Below are positions 8,026 to 15,250 of a stretch of 18,124 bases of DNA, one piece after another. Positions within the stretch are counted from its first letter, which is position 1; every line of letters begins with the position of its first letter. The DNA lies in assembly GCA_025998475.1 (NCBI GenBank), contig BNVZ01000009.1:1-18124 (forward strand), read 5' to 3'. The notes under the pieces are model-generated. The model worked only from the letters and a program-made list of their open reading frames with translations. It did not search any database and was not told where the DNA came from. The position numbers and the translations under genes are program-made. This stretch comes from Endomicrobiia bacterium (GTDB lineage Bacteria > Elusimicrobiota > Endomicrobiia > Endomicrobiales > Endomicrobiaceae).

Positions 8026-8775
8026 ATGAAATCATTAACAGTGGTGAAGTTTGGTGGAAGTTTAATCAAAAGCCACCAAGCACGAAGCAAATTTCTTAAG
8101 GAACTTGCGGAAATTTCGCAAAGACAAAGAATTGTTTTAGTTCACGGCGGTGGACCTGAGATAAATGCGTTACTTGATAAATTTGCAGTAACGAGTAAAT
8201 TTGTCAACGGATTAAGATTTACAGATGAGAGCACGCTAGGTATTGTTGAGATGGCATTGAGCGGTAAAGTAAACAGAGTTTTAACCACAGAGCTTATAAA
8301 AAACGGAGCTAATGCTGTAGGCATATCCGGCAAAGACGCAAAGAGCGTGATATGTAAGCAGATTAAGGAACTTGGTTTTGTTGGCAAGCCTGTTAAAGTA
8401 AATAAGAAACTTATAGATACTTTAATTAATGCTGGGTTTTTACCTATAGTGGCTTCCGTAGCGTCTGATGTCAAAGGCAATGTCATGAATATTAACGCAG
8501 ATACTTTAGCGTCCTCAATAGCTACGGCTTTTAAAGCAGACAAACTTATATTTTTGACGGACGTTCCAGGTGTTCTTGATAAAAATAAAAATACAATTAA
8601 AGACATTACAATAAAACAAATAAATGCTTTAATAAAAGACAAAACAATAACAGACGGTATGATACCTAAAATTAAAGGCTGCGCGGATTCGATTAGAAAA
8701 GGTGTTGGCGAGGTATGGATAGCAGATGGCACCAGAGGAATACAAAGAATAAGAGGAACGGTAATAAAAAAATGA
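8026..8775 (+). CDS. argB: Acetylglutamate kinase
   Basis: Phosphorylates N-acetylglutamate with ATP, the second step of arginine synthesis. The 249-residue product has VVKFGGS (Lys8 contacts phosphate), HGGGPEI (40-46), the substrate motif GLRFTD (62-67), NVMNINADTLA (about 152-162), LTDVPGVL and DGMIPKIKG near the end. It is the short form; the extra N-terminal helix found in many arginine-feedback-inhibited kinases is absent, so feedback inhibition at this step is unlikely. AAGGG at 8015-8019 precedes ATG 8026. Its stop overlaps the argD start as ATGA. Confidence 0.95.
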   Translation: MKSLTVVKFGGSLIKSHQARSKFLKELAEISQRQRIVLVHGGGPEINALLDKFAVTSKFVNGLRFTDESTLGIVEMALSGKVNRVLTTELIKNGANAVGISGKDAKSVICKQIKELGFVGKPVKVNKKLIDTLINAGFLPIVASVASDVKGNVMNINADTLASSIATAFKADKLIFLTDVPGVLDKNKNTIKDITIKQINALIKDKTITDGMIPKIKGCADSIRKGVGEVWIADGTRGIQRIRGTVIKK

Positions 8776-9980
8776 ATATAAAACAAGTAGAAGGTAAATA
8801 TTTTATGCATACGTATAGACGCAGCAATTTGGTTATAAAAAAGACAAAAAATCAGTTTATATGGGATGAAAAAGGCAAAAAATATCTCGATTTTTTTTCT
8901 GGTATAAGCGTATGTAATATTGGGCATTGCAATGAGGCTGTTATAAAAGCAGTAAAGACGCAATTAGGCAGTTTTGCTCATGTTTCAAACTTGTATTATG
9001 CACCTGTTCAGATAAAATTAGGCGAAGAACTTGCCAAAAGGTCGTTTCCACAAGCAAGGATCTTTCTTTCAAATTCAGGAGCGGAAGCAAATGAATGCGC
9101 AATAAAGCTTGCAAGAAAATTCGGGTTTTTAAATCCTTCAAAAAGTGGAAAACGATATGAAATAATTTGTTTTAACGATTCGTTTCACGGTAGAAGTATG
9201 GCAACTGCTTCTGCAACAGGTCAGCAAAGATTTCACGAATATTTAAAGCCTTTGCAGGAAAAATTTGTTTTTGCTGAAGTTAACAATATTGATTCTGTAA
9301 AAGAACTTGTAAACGACAGAACAGTTGCCGTTATGATAGAACCTATTCAGGGTGAAGGCGGCATAATTCCTGCAGAAAAAACATTTTTAAGAGAATTAAG
9401 AGAATTTTGCGACGATAAAAATCTTCTTTTGATTTTAGACGAGATACAGTGTGGAATTGGACGTACCGGAAAATTTTACGCTTTTGAAAGTTACGATATT
9501 CGCCCCGATATTGTTACCATTGCAAAGTCTTTGGCAAATGGACTTCCTTTGGGAGCTACTATCGCAGGTAAAAAATGTGCGGAGATTTTTGTTTATGGCG
9601 ACCATGGTTCTACTTTTGGTGGAAATCCTGTTTCCTGCGCTGCCGCACTTGCAGTATTAAAAATTTTGAACGCAAAATTTTTGAATAATTCTGTAAAAAC
9701 AGCAAAATATCTTCGTGGAAAACTTGAAGGATTAAAAAAGAATTATTCAATTATAAAAGAAGTCAGGGGTATTGGTTTGATGCTTGGTGTTGAGCTTACT
9801 GTGAATGCTCAAAAAGTCGTAGACTACTGTTTGGATAAAGGTTTAGTAATAAATTGTACTCATAATACAGTAATAAGAATTTTACCTGCCCTTATAATTA
9901 CAAAAAAAGATATAGATAACGCTATAAAGATTTTAGATGAAGCATTAAAATGGCAGACGAAAATATTAAAAAATGGTTAA
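8772..9980 (+). CDS. argD: Acetylornithine aminotransferase (PLP-dependent)
   Basis: Transfers an amino group from glutamate to N-acetylglutamate semialdehyde, giving N-acetylornithine. Many ArgD enzymes also serve in lysine synthesis. The 402-residue class III aminotransferase has SNSGAEANECA (about 100-110), the PLP aspartate in LDEIQCGIGRTGK (Asp223) and the Schiff-base lysine in AKSLANGLPLGA (Lys252). I chose ATG 8772, which overlaps the argB stop by four bases and gives the family N-terminus. An in-frame ATG at 8715 would add 19 residues lying within argB. AGAGGA at about 8752 is the likely binding site. The argC product needed between ArgB and ArgD is not in the window. Confidence 0.95.
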   Translation: MNIKQVEGKYFMHTYRRSNLVIKKTKNQFIWDEKGKKYLDFFSGISVCNIGHCNEAVIKAVKTQLGSFAHVSNLYYAPVQIKLGEELAKRSFPQARIFLSNSGAEANECAIKLARKFGFLNPSKSGKRYEIICFNDSFHGRSMATASATGQQRFHEYLKPLQEKFVFAEVNNIDSVKELVNDRTVAVMIEPIQGEGGIIPAEKTFLRELREFCDDKNLLLILDEIQCGIGRTGKFYAFESYDIRPDIVTIAKSLANGLPLGATIAGKKCAEIFVYGDHGSTFGGNPVSCAAALAVLKILNAKFLNNSVKTAKYLRGKLEGLKKNYSIIKEVRGIGLMLGVELTVNAQKVVDYCLDKGLVINCTHNTVIRILPALIITKKDIDNAIKILDEALKWQTKILKNG

Positions 9981-10110
9981 GAAGTAGAAAGCTTTCGTTG
10001 TTGCTTGTATTCTATGAATGTGCTGTGTTGCAATTTTCTTTGCTTCAGAAGGTATCCAAACAAAATTTTAAAAGAGTCCATAACTTATAGGATTTACAAG
10101 GAGGCTAAAA

Positions 10111-11325
10111 ATGACAGTTAGCAATGAAATTAAAAAAGTTGTTGTAGCTTATTCTGGTGGGCTTGATACATCTATTATTTTGTCATGGATAAAAGAACAT
10201 TATAATTGTGAAGTTATTGCTTGTTGCGTTGATGTGGGCCAAGGAAAAGAACTCAAAGGATTAGATGAAAAGGCAAAAAAAACAGGGGCTTCAAAGGCAT
10301 ACATAATTGATGCAAAGAAAGAATTTGTTACAGATTATATTTACCCCGCTATAAAAGCAAACGCTTTATATGAAAACAGATATTATTTAGGGACATCTCT
10401 TGCAAGACCTGTAATTGCAGAAAAGATTGCAGATATCGTTAAAGAAGAAAAGGCTGACGCTGTTTGTCACGGCGCTACAGGAAAGGGAAATGACCAAGTG
10501 CGTTTTGAACTTGCATTTAAAGCTCTGATACCAAATGTAAAAATTATTGCTCCGTGGAGAGAATGGGAAATAAGATCGAGAGAAGACGCTATTGAGTACG
10601 CCAAAAAAAGAAATATTCCTGTCCCTGTAACAAAAGCAAAACCATACTCCTCAGATGCAAATCTGTGGCATGTTTCTTATGAAGGCGGTATTCTGGAAGA
10701 TCTTGGCAAAGAATACGACGAATTAATGTTTAATATGACTGTTTCTCCTGAAAAGGCTCCAGATCAGCCAACGTATGTTAATATATCATTTGAAAAAGGT
10801 ATTCCTGTGGCTGTTAATGGAAAAGAATTACAGCCTGTAGAACTGATTACAAAGTTAAATGAAACTGCTGGAACAAATGGCATAGGAAGAATAGATATTG
10901 TTGAAAACAGGCTTGTTGGTATGAAATCTAGAGGGGTTTACGAATCCCCTGCTGCAGTTGTCTTATATGCGGCGCACGAAGAACTGGAATCAGTTTCTCT
11001 TGATCGCGATACATTGCATTTTAAACAAACTTTGTCTTCTAAATACGCTGAAATTGCATATTACGGTCTGTGGTTTTCGCCTCTAAGAGAAGCCCTTGAC
11101 GCATTTATTAATGAGACGCAGAAATATGTTACAGGAACTGTGAAATTGAAACTTTATAAAGGAAATATTACACCTTCTGTAAGAAATGCGAAATATTCTT
11201 TGTATTTAGAAAAACTTGCAACTTTTGAAAAAGATGAAATTTATAACCATAAAGATGCCGAAGGTTTTATTAATCTCTGGGGTCTTCCTACTAAAGTTCA
11301 GTCTATGTTGAGAAAAAATAAGTAA
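10111..11325 (+). CDS. argG: Argininosuccinate synthase
   Basis: Condenses citrulline and aspartate with ATP to argininosuccinate, the penultimate arginine step. The 404-residue product has the N-type ATP pyrophosphatase loop AYSGGLDTS (13-21), [13 protein letters not shown] (from 121), ARPVIAEK and [14 protein letters not shown], all standard for ArgG, and a normal length. AAGGAGG at 10098-10104 gives a near-ideal ribosome binding site seven bases before ATG. It follows argD after 130 bp in which I found no convincing promoter or terminator; it may be read through from argBD or have its own weak promoter. argH is not adjacent. Confidence 0.96.
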   Translation: MTVSNEIKKVVVAYSGGLDTSIILSWIKEHYNCEVIACCVDVGQGKELKGLDEKAKKTGASKAYIIDAKKEFVTDYIYPAIKANALYENRYYLGTSLARPVIAEKIADIVKEEKADAVCHGATGKGNDQVRFELAFKALIPNVKIIAPWREWEIRSREDAIEYAKKRNIPVPVTKAKPYSSDANLWHVSYEGGILEDLGKEYDELMFNMTVSPEKAPDQPTYVNISFEKGIPVAVNGKELQPVELITKLNETAGTNGIGRIDIVENRLVGMKSRGVYESPAAVVLYAAHEELESVSLDRDTLHFKQTLSSKYAEIAYYGLWFSPLREALDAFINETQKYVTGTVKLKLYKGNITPSVRNAKYSLYLEKLATFEKDEIYNHKDAEGFINLWGLPTKVQSMLRKNK

Positions 11326-11371
11326 TCTTTGTTTTTGTTACGTCGCAAATTAAAGCAATAAGGAGAGAATT

Positions 11372-11770
11372 ATGAAAATAAAAAAGGTACTAACTGCGTT
11401 TTTTTTGTTTAGTCTTGCTTTAAGCTCGTGCGATAAAAAGAACGCTGAACTTGTAAACAGAAGGAGAAAGTACGTTGATCCGGACAAATCTGTAGCTCTA
11501 ACTCCAGCTCCACAACAGGATAATGTTGATGTGGACCATGCGAATCCTGTTGGCGAATGTTCCATTTGCGTCGATAAGATTGAGATTAGTGATGATTATG
11601 TAACATGCACAGTATGTAACCGTCTATTTCATATCGAGTGTATAAAATCTTGGTGGAAATGTAATAGCTGTGAACTTAGTGATAGGGGATGTTGTCCTGC
11701 TCCTGCGTGCAAAACAAGAATTCAAATACCTGTAGCAAAAAATTTGAATTTCAATTTGGATTTAGATTAG
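11372..11770 (+). CDS. Small lipoprotein with RING/PHD-like zinc-binding domain
   Basis: A 132-residue product. It opens with a lipoprotein signal peptide: basic MKIKK, a hydrophobic run, and lipobox LSSC with Cys20. A polar linker of about 40 residues follows. Then comes a C4HC3-type arrangement: Cys63-x2-Cys66-x12-Cys79-x2-Cys82-x4-His87-x2-Cys90, a Trp pair (94-95), and a final pair from Cys97/Cys100 or Cys108/Cys113 (CPAPAC). FHIECIKSWW is very like the centre of eukaryotic RING domains, which recruit ubiquitin-conjugating enzymes. A secreted or surface RING protein would fit a symbiont acting on a eukaryotic host, but ubiquitin-ligase activity is inference; a plain zinc-binding structural domain is the alternative. 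AAGGAGA at 11360-11366 supports the start. The protein may be shortened by a frameshift, because the following 550 bp look like its continuation or another broken gene. Confidence 0.65.
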   Translation: MKIKKVLTAFFLFSLALSSCDKKNAELVNRRRKYVDPDKSVALTPAPQQDNVDVDHANPVGECSICVDKIEISDDYVTCTVCNRLFHIECIKSWWKCNSCELSDRGCCPAPACKTRIQIPVAKNLNFNLDLD

Positions 11771-12320
11771 TGGCTTCGCTTGATGGCACGGATTTGCGCA
11801 GAAACTTAACGATAATGAGTCCCAAAAACCATTATACTCAATCCCTAGAATTCGATAATGATTGGTGGTGCCTTGGCGACTGCCCATGTCTTTCGACATT
11901 TTTCCTCATTGTTCTGCGAGGGCCAGAGTTCTAAACGTATATGAAGATGATTCTTGGACACCTGAGATTAAATTACGGATATACGCTGACCGCTACTACC
12001 AACAATTGATATGCCAAAAACAGTTAAAATTACAACGCAGCAATGACAGACTTGGCTTGGCTGTATATAAAATTGGCGTTCTATGATAGTGGTGCCTGCC
12101 CGGATCCCTATAGCAGCAACTGTAATTTAAATGAACTAGACATGGGCAAAGATTTGTTAAATCACGACAAACGCATAAAAAAAGTTTCGAGATTTATGTG
12201 CTATAGGTTAAATCGCTTGAAGTTGCGCCGTACTATAGTTTTAAAGATGCGGGTGAGCCTGGCAAAAAATCCTCCATCAGTCGTAAATTGGGAGATGTGA
12301 TTTATGCAGGAAGTCTGTAA
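11771..12320 (+). pseudogene. Decayed gene downstream of the RING lipoprotein
   Basis: No intact ORF spans this stretch, but protein-like segments follow one another in alternating frames. The first runs LDGTDLRRNLTIMSPKNHYT up to about 11934. The second runs DSWTPEIKLRIYADRYYQQL to 12086. The third contains NELDMGKDLLNHDKRIKKV at about 12130-12200. The last is KDAGEPGKKSSISRKLGD, ending in YAGSL and a TAA at 12318-12320. The first segment overlaps the tail of the RING gene in another frame, so the original gene may have been one longer lipoprotein. I do not recognise the family. It stops just before the ribD promoter region. Confidence 0.45.
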
Positions 12321-12335
12321 TGCTTACAAAATAAA

Positions 12336-12341
12336 TATAAT
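12336..12341 (+). promoter_or_regulatory. Likely -10 element for the FMN riboswitch-ribD transcript
   Basis: A perfect TATAAT lies about 20 bases before the riboswitch's first conserved bases, so a start near 12348 would transcribe the entire aptamer. The -35 position (about 12313) is poor. Confidence 0.6.
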
Positions 12342-12357
12342 TATAAATGTTAACAAA

Positions 12358-12528
12358 ATTCTTCGGGGAAGGTGAAAGAAACTTGTATTCTTATTCCTTA
12401 CCGGCAGGATAAGGATATAAAGTCTTTTAAGCCTGCGACTTCGCATAAAAAATGCGAATTGAACCTGTGAAAATCAGATGTCGACGGTGATAGCGCTTAA
12501 GTGCTCAAAGTCCGGATGCAAGAAGATA
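12358..12528 (+). ncRNA. FMN riboswitch (RFN element)
   Basis: The conserved core segments occur in order. TCTTCGGGG (12360) opens P1, closed by GAAGA at 12522-12526. AAGG/CCTT then ACCGGCAGG forms P2 and the start of P3, closed by GCCTGCGA. CGCAT/ATGCG forms P4. GAACCTGTG, GTCGACGGTGATAG and AGTCCGGATG are the remaining signature blocks. It lies directly upstream of ribD, its classic regulon member. FMN binding is expected to favour the terminator that follows and so lower ribD expression. The P2 and P3 arms are a little longer than the textbook consensus. Confidence 0.92.
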
Positions 12529-12541
12529 CAGTATAATTTTG

Positions 12542-12587
12542 CCTCTCCCTCGAAAACATTTTTTGTTTTCAAGAGAGAGGTTTTTTT
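12542..12587 (+). terminator. Riboswitch-controlled terminator that also contains the ribD Shine-Dalgarno
   Basis: A 16-bp stem (12542-12557 with 12565-12580, two mismatches) around a 7-nt loop is followed by seven T's (12581-12587). ribD's ATG is the very next base, 12588. The only ribosome binding sequence, GAGAGG at 12575-12580, is in the 3' arm of the stem, and the T run is the spacer. The same hairpin should therefore both end transcription and hide the ribosome binding site. Confidence 0.88.
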
Positions 12588-13673
12588 ATGAACGTTAAAT
12601 ACATGCAAACTGCAATAAATCTTGCTAAAAGAGGCAAAGGTAAAATTTATACTAATCCCATGGTAGGTTGTGTAATTGTAAAAGATAATAAAATTATAGG
12701 GAACGGTTGGCATCAGTATTTTGGTGGTAACCATGCAGAAATAAATGCTATTGTGGATGCAGGAAAAGATGCCAAAGGCGCAGATCTATATGTTACCCTT
12801 GAGCCGTGTAATAGTCACGGCAAGAGATCTCCATGTACTCTTGCAATTATAAAAGCAGGTATAAAAAGAGTTTATTATGCATTGCGCGATAAGAATGTTT
12901 TAGACAGTAGAGAAATGTTAGAAAAAAATGGGATAGAAGTGCATGAGGGTTTGTTAAAAAAACAAGCAAGGTCTTTAATAAGCGATTATTTAAAATATTT
13001 AAAAAGTAAACCTAAAATTTCAATAAAAGCTGCAATGACATTGGATGGCAAAATTGCGACTTATAATTATGACTCAAAATGGATAACTTCGGAAAAATCA
13101 AGGAATTTAGTGTATGAAATAAGATCCCATTATGATGCTGTTCTTGTAGGCTTGAATACTGCTATTAAAGATAATCCATTTCTTACAACACATTCTAAAA
13201 AATTAAAAAACCCTGTGAGAGTTGTCATAGATCCATATTTAAAGCTTCCAAAAACGCACAACTTGCTTGACGGTAATGTTCCTACTATCATCGTTCATGA
13301 TTTAAGTATTGCAAATATACCAAAACATTTAAAGAAAGAAGGAATAATTTTAGCTCCTGTTGATATTAGTATGGCAAAAAAAGATTTTAACGTGATAGTG
13401 AAAAAATTAAATTCTTTCTCGTTAAAAAGCATTTTAATAGAAGGCGGAAGCGAAATAATCTCGTCGGCTTTGTTTTCAAATGTTGTAGATGATGTATATT
13501 TTTTCATTGCTCCAAAACTTATTGGCGGTAAAGGTGCAGTATCTGTTGTCGGAGGCGCGGGTGTTAAGAAAATCTCTGAGTCATTATATGTAAAAAATAT
13601 GAAAGTAAAAAAAATTGGACAGGATTTCCTTATAACAGGACAACTTGACAAAACAAATCCTACAGTTATTTAG
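12588..13673 (+). CDS. ribD: Riboflavin biosynthesis deaminase/reductase RibD
   Basis: Bifunctional enzyme: the N-terminal domain deaminates the pyrimidinone product of GTP cyclohydrolase II and the C-terminal domain reduces its ribosyl group. In the 361-residue product the zinc deaminase motif is complete: His49 and Glu51 in NHAEINAI, Cys74 and Cys83 in EPCNSHGKRSPC. The reductase domain starts at about 145 and has AAMTLDGKIAT, VGLNTAIKDNP and LIEGGSE. Length is normal. It is controlled by the upstream FMN riboswitch. The other rib genes (ribE, ribBA, ribH) that often follow ribD are not here; the next 230 bp are non-coding. Confidence 0.95.
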   Translation: MNVKYMQTAINLAKRGKGKIYTNPMVGCVIVKDNKIIGNGWHQYFGGNHAEINAIVDAGKDAKGADLYVTLEPCNSHGKRSPCTLAIIKAGIKRVYYALRDKNVLDSREMLEKNGIEVHEGLLKKQARSLISDYLKYLKSKPKISIKAAMTLDGKIATYNYDSKWITSEKSRNLVYEIRSHYDAVLVGLNTAIKDNPFLTTHSKKLKNPVRVVIDPYLKLPKTHNLLDGNVPTIIVHDLSIANIPKHLKKEGIILAPVDISMAKKDFNVIVKKLNSFSLKSILIEGGSEIISSALFSNVVDDVYFFIAPKLIGGKGAVSVVGGAGVKKISESLYVKNMKVKKIGQDFLITGQLDKTNPTVI

Positions 13674-13806
13674 AGTCAACCATAGTCCATAAAATTACAA
13701 ATATCAGATGCTTGAAATTTATTTAGAATACTGCTGAAAATATCATGATAAGAGTTAACTATAAGCAATTTATAAGCAAGCAGTACAATATCGCAGTGAC
13801 ACACAG

Positions 13807-13830
13807 CGCGCCCTTAGCGCGTATTTTATA
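13807..13830 (+). terminator. Possible weak terminator hairpin after ribD
   Basis: CGCGC (13807-13811) and GCGCG (13817-13821) form a 5-bp G+C stem with a CCTTA loop, followed by TATTTTATAA. It is 130 bp after the ribD stop and also lies downstream of the minus-strand tRNA-Thr. The rest of 13674-13907 shows nothing I can name. Confidence 0.35.
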
Positions 13831-13907
13831 AACTAACATGATTTATCGTCAATAAAAACTGTCAAAACAGATATGTTGTCAATGCTCTTTAAGGTACGTG
13901 TGATATT

Positions 13908-13980
13908 AGCCGATGATAGGATTTGAACCTACGACCCATTGCTTACGAAGCAATTGCTCTACCGGCTGAGCTACATCGGC
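13908..13980 (-). tRNA. tRNA-Thr (anticodon CGT)
   Basis: The reverse complement folds as a full cloverleaf: acceptor GCCGATG/CATCGGC, D arm GCTC-AGCCGGTA-GAGC, anticodon stem ATTGC/GCAAT with loop TTCGTAA (anticodon CGT), and T arm GTAGG-TTCAAAT-CCTAT. CCA is not encoded, and the discriminator base would be U. The isoacceptor reads ACG codons. I could not find a strong promoter upstream (right) of it. Confidence 0.95.
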
Positions 13981-14100
13981 ATTGGTTTATGTACAAGCAA
14001 AGCAGAGCTCTTACGTTGGTACGCAAAAAACATGTCCCAAGGAAATTATTAGAACTTATACATAATCCACCCTATTTTAAGCGATTTACAAATCCCTAAA

Positions 14101-14143
14101 CAGCCCTTCGCGCCGGCCAAATCATATTGCGCGCGAAGGGCTG
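14101..14143 (-). terminator. Strong hairpin downstream of the repeat lipoprotein
   Basis: A perfect 13-bp G+C-rich stem: CAGCCCTTCGCGC (14101-14113) with GCGCGAAGGGCTG (14131-14143), and a 17-base loop. It starts about 20 bases after the minus-strand lipoprotein stop, as expected for its terminator, although the T tract after it (TTTAGGGATTT on the minus strand) is weak. Part of the loop can alternatively pair with TTTGGCC at 14150-14156. Confidence 0.65.
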
Positions 14144-14163
14144 ATAAATTTTGGCCATGAAAT

Positions 14164-14580
14164 TTACTTGCTAACCGCAACTGAACCAGAAGCTTTAGAA
14201 GCTTTAGCTGAACCAGAAGCTTTAGAAGCTTTAGTTGAACCAGAAGCTTTAGAAGCTTTAGCTGAACCAGAAGCTTTAGAAGCTTTAGCTGAATCAGAAG
14301 TTGCAGCTGAATCAGAAGCTTTAGCTGAATCAGAAGTTGCAGCTGAGTCAGAAGCTTTAGCTGAATCAGAAGTTGCAGCTGAATCAGAAGTTGAAGCTGA
14401 AGTTGCAGCTGAATCAGAAGCTTTAGCTGAATCAGAAGTTGAAGCTGAAGTTGCAGCTGAATCAGAAGCCGTAACTTCCTGCGCAAGCTTTGAAGTCTCT
14501 TTTGGCTTGTCTTCACAAGCTACAAATGAAAACCCAGAAAATAATGCCAGTGCCGCAAAAAACACAAGTCTCCTTTTCAT
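14164..14580 (-). CDS. Repeat-rich Ser/Ala/Lys lipoprotein
   Basis: A 138-residue product starting MKRRLVFFAALALFSGFSF and ending in lipobox FVAC (Cys22), so it is probably lipid-anchored in the envelope. A short charged stretch (EDKPKETSK) is followed almost entirely by repeats. These are six-residue SDSAAT/SDSAKA units, then four nine-residue units of the SKASGSAKA type, ending VAVSK with a C-terminal lysine. It has no catalytic domain. Start choice: AAAGGAGG lies seven bases before this ATG, whereas an in-frame ATG 21 codons upstream (14643) has no support. A promoter and dyad lie upstream and a hairpin downstream, so it is a single-gene unit. Function is unknown; an extended surface stalk or cell-wall tether is possible. 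Confidence 0.75.
   Translation of the reverse strand: MKRRLVFFAALALFSGFSFVACEDKPKETSKLAQEVTASDSAATSASTSDSAKASDSAATSASTSDSAATSDSAKASDSAATSDSAKASDSAATSDSAKASKASGSAKASKASGSTKASKASGSAKASKASGSVAVSK
14181..14474. repeat. 18/27/30-bp coding tandem repeat array
   Basis: Four near-identical 27-bp units (14181-14207, 14208-14234, 14235-14261, 14262-14288; one base change) are followed by 18-bp units beginning CTGAATCAGAAG. Two identical 30-bp composite units lie at 14379-14408 and 14427-14456. All units are multiples of three, so copy-number change keeps the lipoprotein in frame. The same property leaves long spurious ORFs open on the opposite strand. Confidence 0.93.
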
Positions 14581-14606
14581 CTTTCTCCCTCCTTTTGATA
14601 ATTTAC

Positions 14607-14627
14607 AATCACCTTCACCTGGTGATT
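14607..14627. promoter_or_regulatory. Dyad at the lipoprotein transcription start: candidate operator
   Basis: AATCACC (14607-14613) and GGTGATT (14621-14627) form a perfect 7-bp inverted repeat with a 7-base spacer. The dyad touches the -10 element and covers the predicted start site, a position typical of repressor operators. A 5'-end RNA hairpin is the alternative reading. Confidence 0.4.
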
Positions 14628-14653
14628 CTATATCTTTTAACATTTTTTTGCAA
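14627..14653 (-). promoter_or_regulatory. Candidate promoter of the repeat lipoprotein
   Basis: On the minus strand, TTGCAA (14648-14653) and TATAGA (14627-14632) are 15 bases apart, slightly short but plausible. The predicted start is near 14620, leaving a 5' leader of about 40 bases before the start codon. Confidence 0.45.
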
Positions 14654-14734
14654 CTAAATTGTTAGGATGTGCCACTTAAGAGGTAAAGCATCACATCTTC
14701 TAAGTTTATAAAATGCAAACACCTTAAACCTAAA

Positions 14735-15005
14735 AATTTAAATGAACCTCCGCACAAGCAAGACGTGCGGTATCAGCAGTGGAAATTGAATAGCTGTAAT
14801 TGTTCTTGCTCAAACTCTATTTCGTAGCGTTATTTTAATTTCTTTTGTTATTTGAATTACTATTACAACGCTAAATATTACCAAATATAGCTTTTCTTAT
14901 GCTTTTAGGCGTTACAAAATGATAGTGTATCTTATATGCACTATGCTGTCTGCTTTTTCGAGCGTTTCCATAGCCTAATTGTGCTACTTTAAGCGGTTCC
15001 CTCAT
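14735..15005 (-). pseudogene. IS200/IS605-like transposase remnant
   Basis: On the minus strand, an ORF from ATG 15005 to a stop at 14871-14873 encodes 44 residues including HSAYKIHYHFVTPKSIRKAI. This resembles the N-terminus of TnpA (Y1 transposase) of IS200/IS605 elements, whose full length is about 130-150. Reading then breaks into several stops. Further along, ADTARLACAEVHLNF could be a tail from the element's second gene, but that is weak. CCGCAC (14750-14755) and GTGCGG (14765-14770) form a 6-bp hairpin of the sort found near the ends of these elements. It appears to be an internally deleted copy. The remaining sequence up to 15250 holds no gene I can support. Confidence 0.4.
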
Positions 15006-15250
15006 GGCTTGCTTGGGGCAATAGTTTAACAATTAACAGCTTAAATTCTTGATTATGTTAATACAAGAATGTACCATTTTAACAAATAAATTTCTAGAAT
15101 TACGCTTTTGGAGAAATAACAAATTTTTAGATCTTCAAGCAATGAAAAATAACTTCTTAAAGAGACTTTACATTCAAGATTCTTGCAAACCCCTTACAAA
15201 AAATCTATCTTTTTGTATGGTGGATACTTTCTTACCCCGCTTTTGACATT

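Noticed and set aside
8142..8963. 273-codon open frame on the minus strand across argB and the start of argD
   Set aside because: It is wholly antisense to two clearly conserved genes, has no recognisable domain and reads as the complement of argB codons.
10005..10025. ATTC-TAT-GAAT palindrome upstream of argG as an ArgR site
   Set aside because: The half-sites are in the opposite orientation to the ARG box consensus, and no second box is nearby.
14049..14665. Long plus-strand (EPEALEAL-type) and minus-strand (LQLQLLIQL-type) frames across the repeat array
   Set aside because: Unit lengths divisible by three keep every frame open. Only the minus-strand frame with signal peptide, lipobox and strong Shine-Dalgarno is supported.
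15049..15246. 65-codon plus-strand frame right of the IS remnant
   Set aside because: It starts at a TTG without a ribosome binding site, has no recognisable motif, and lies in AT-rich sequence downstream of hemW.
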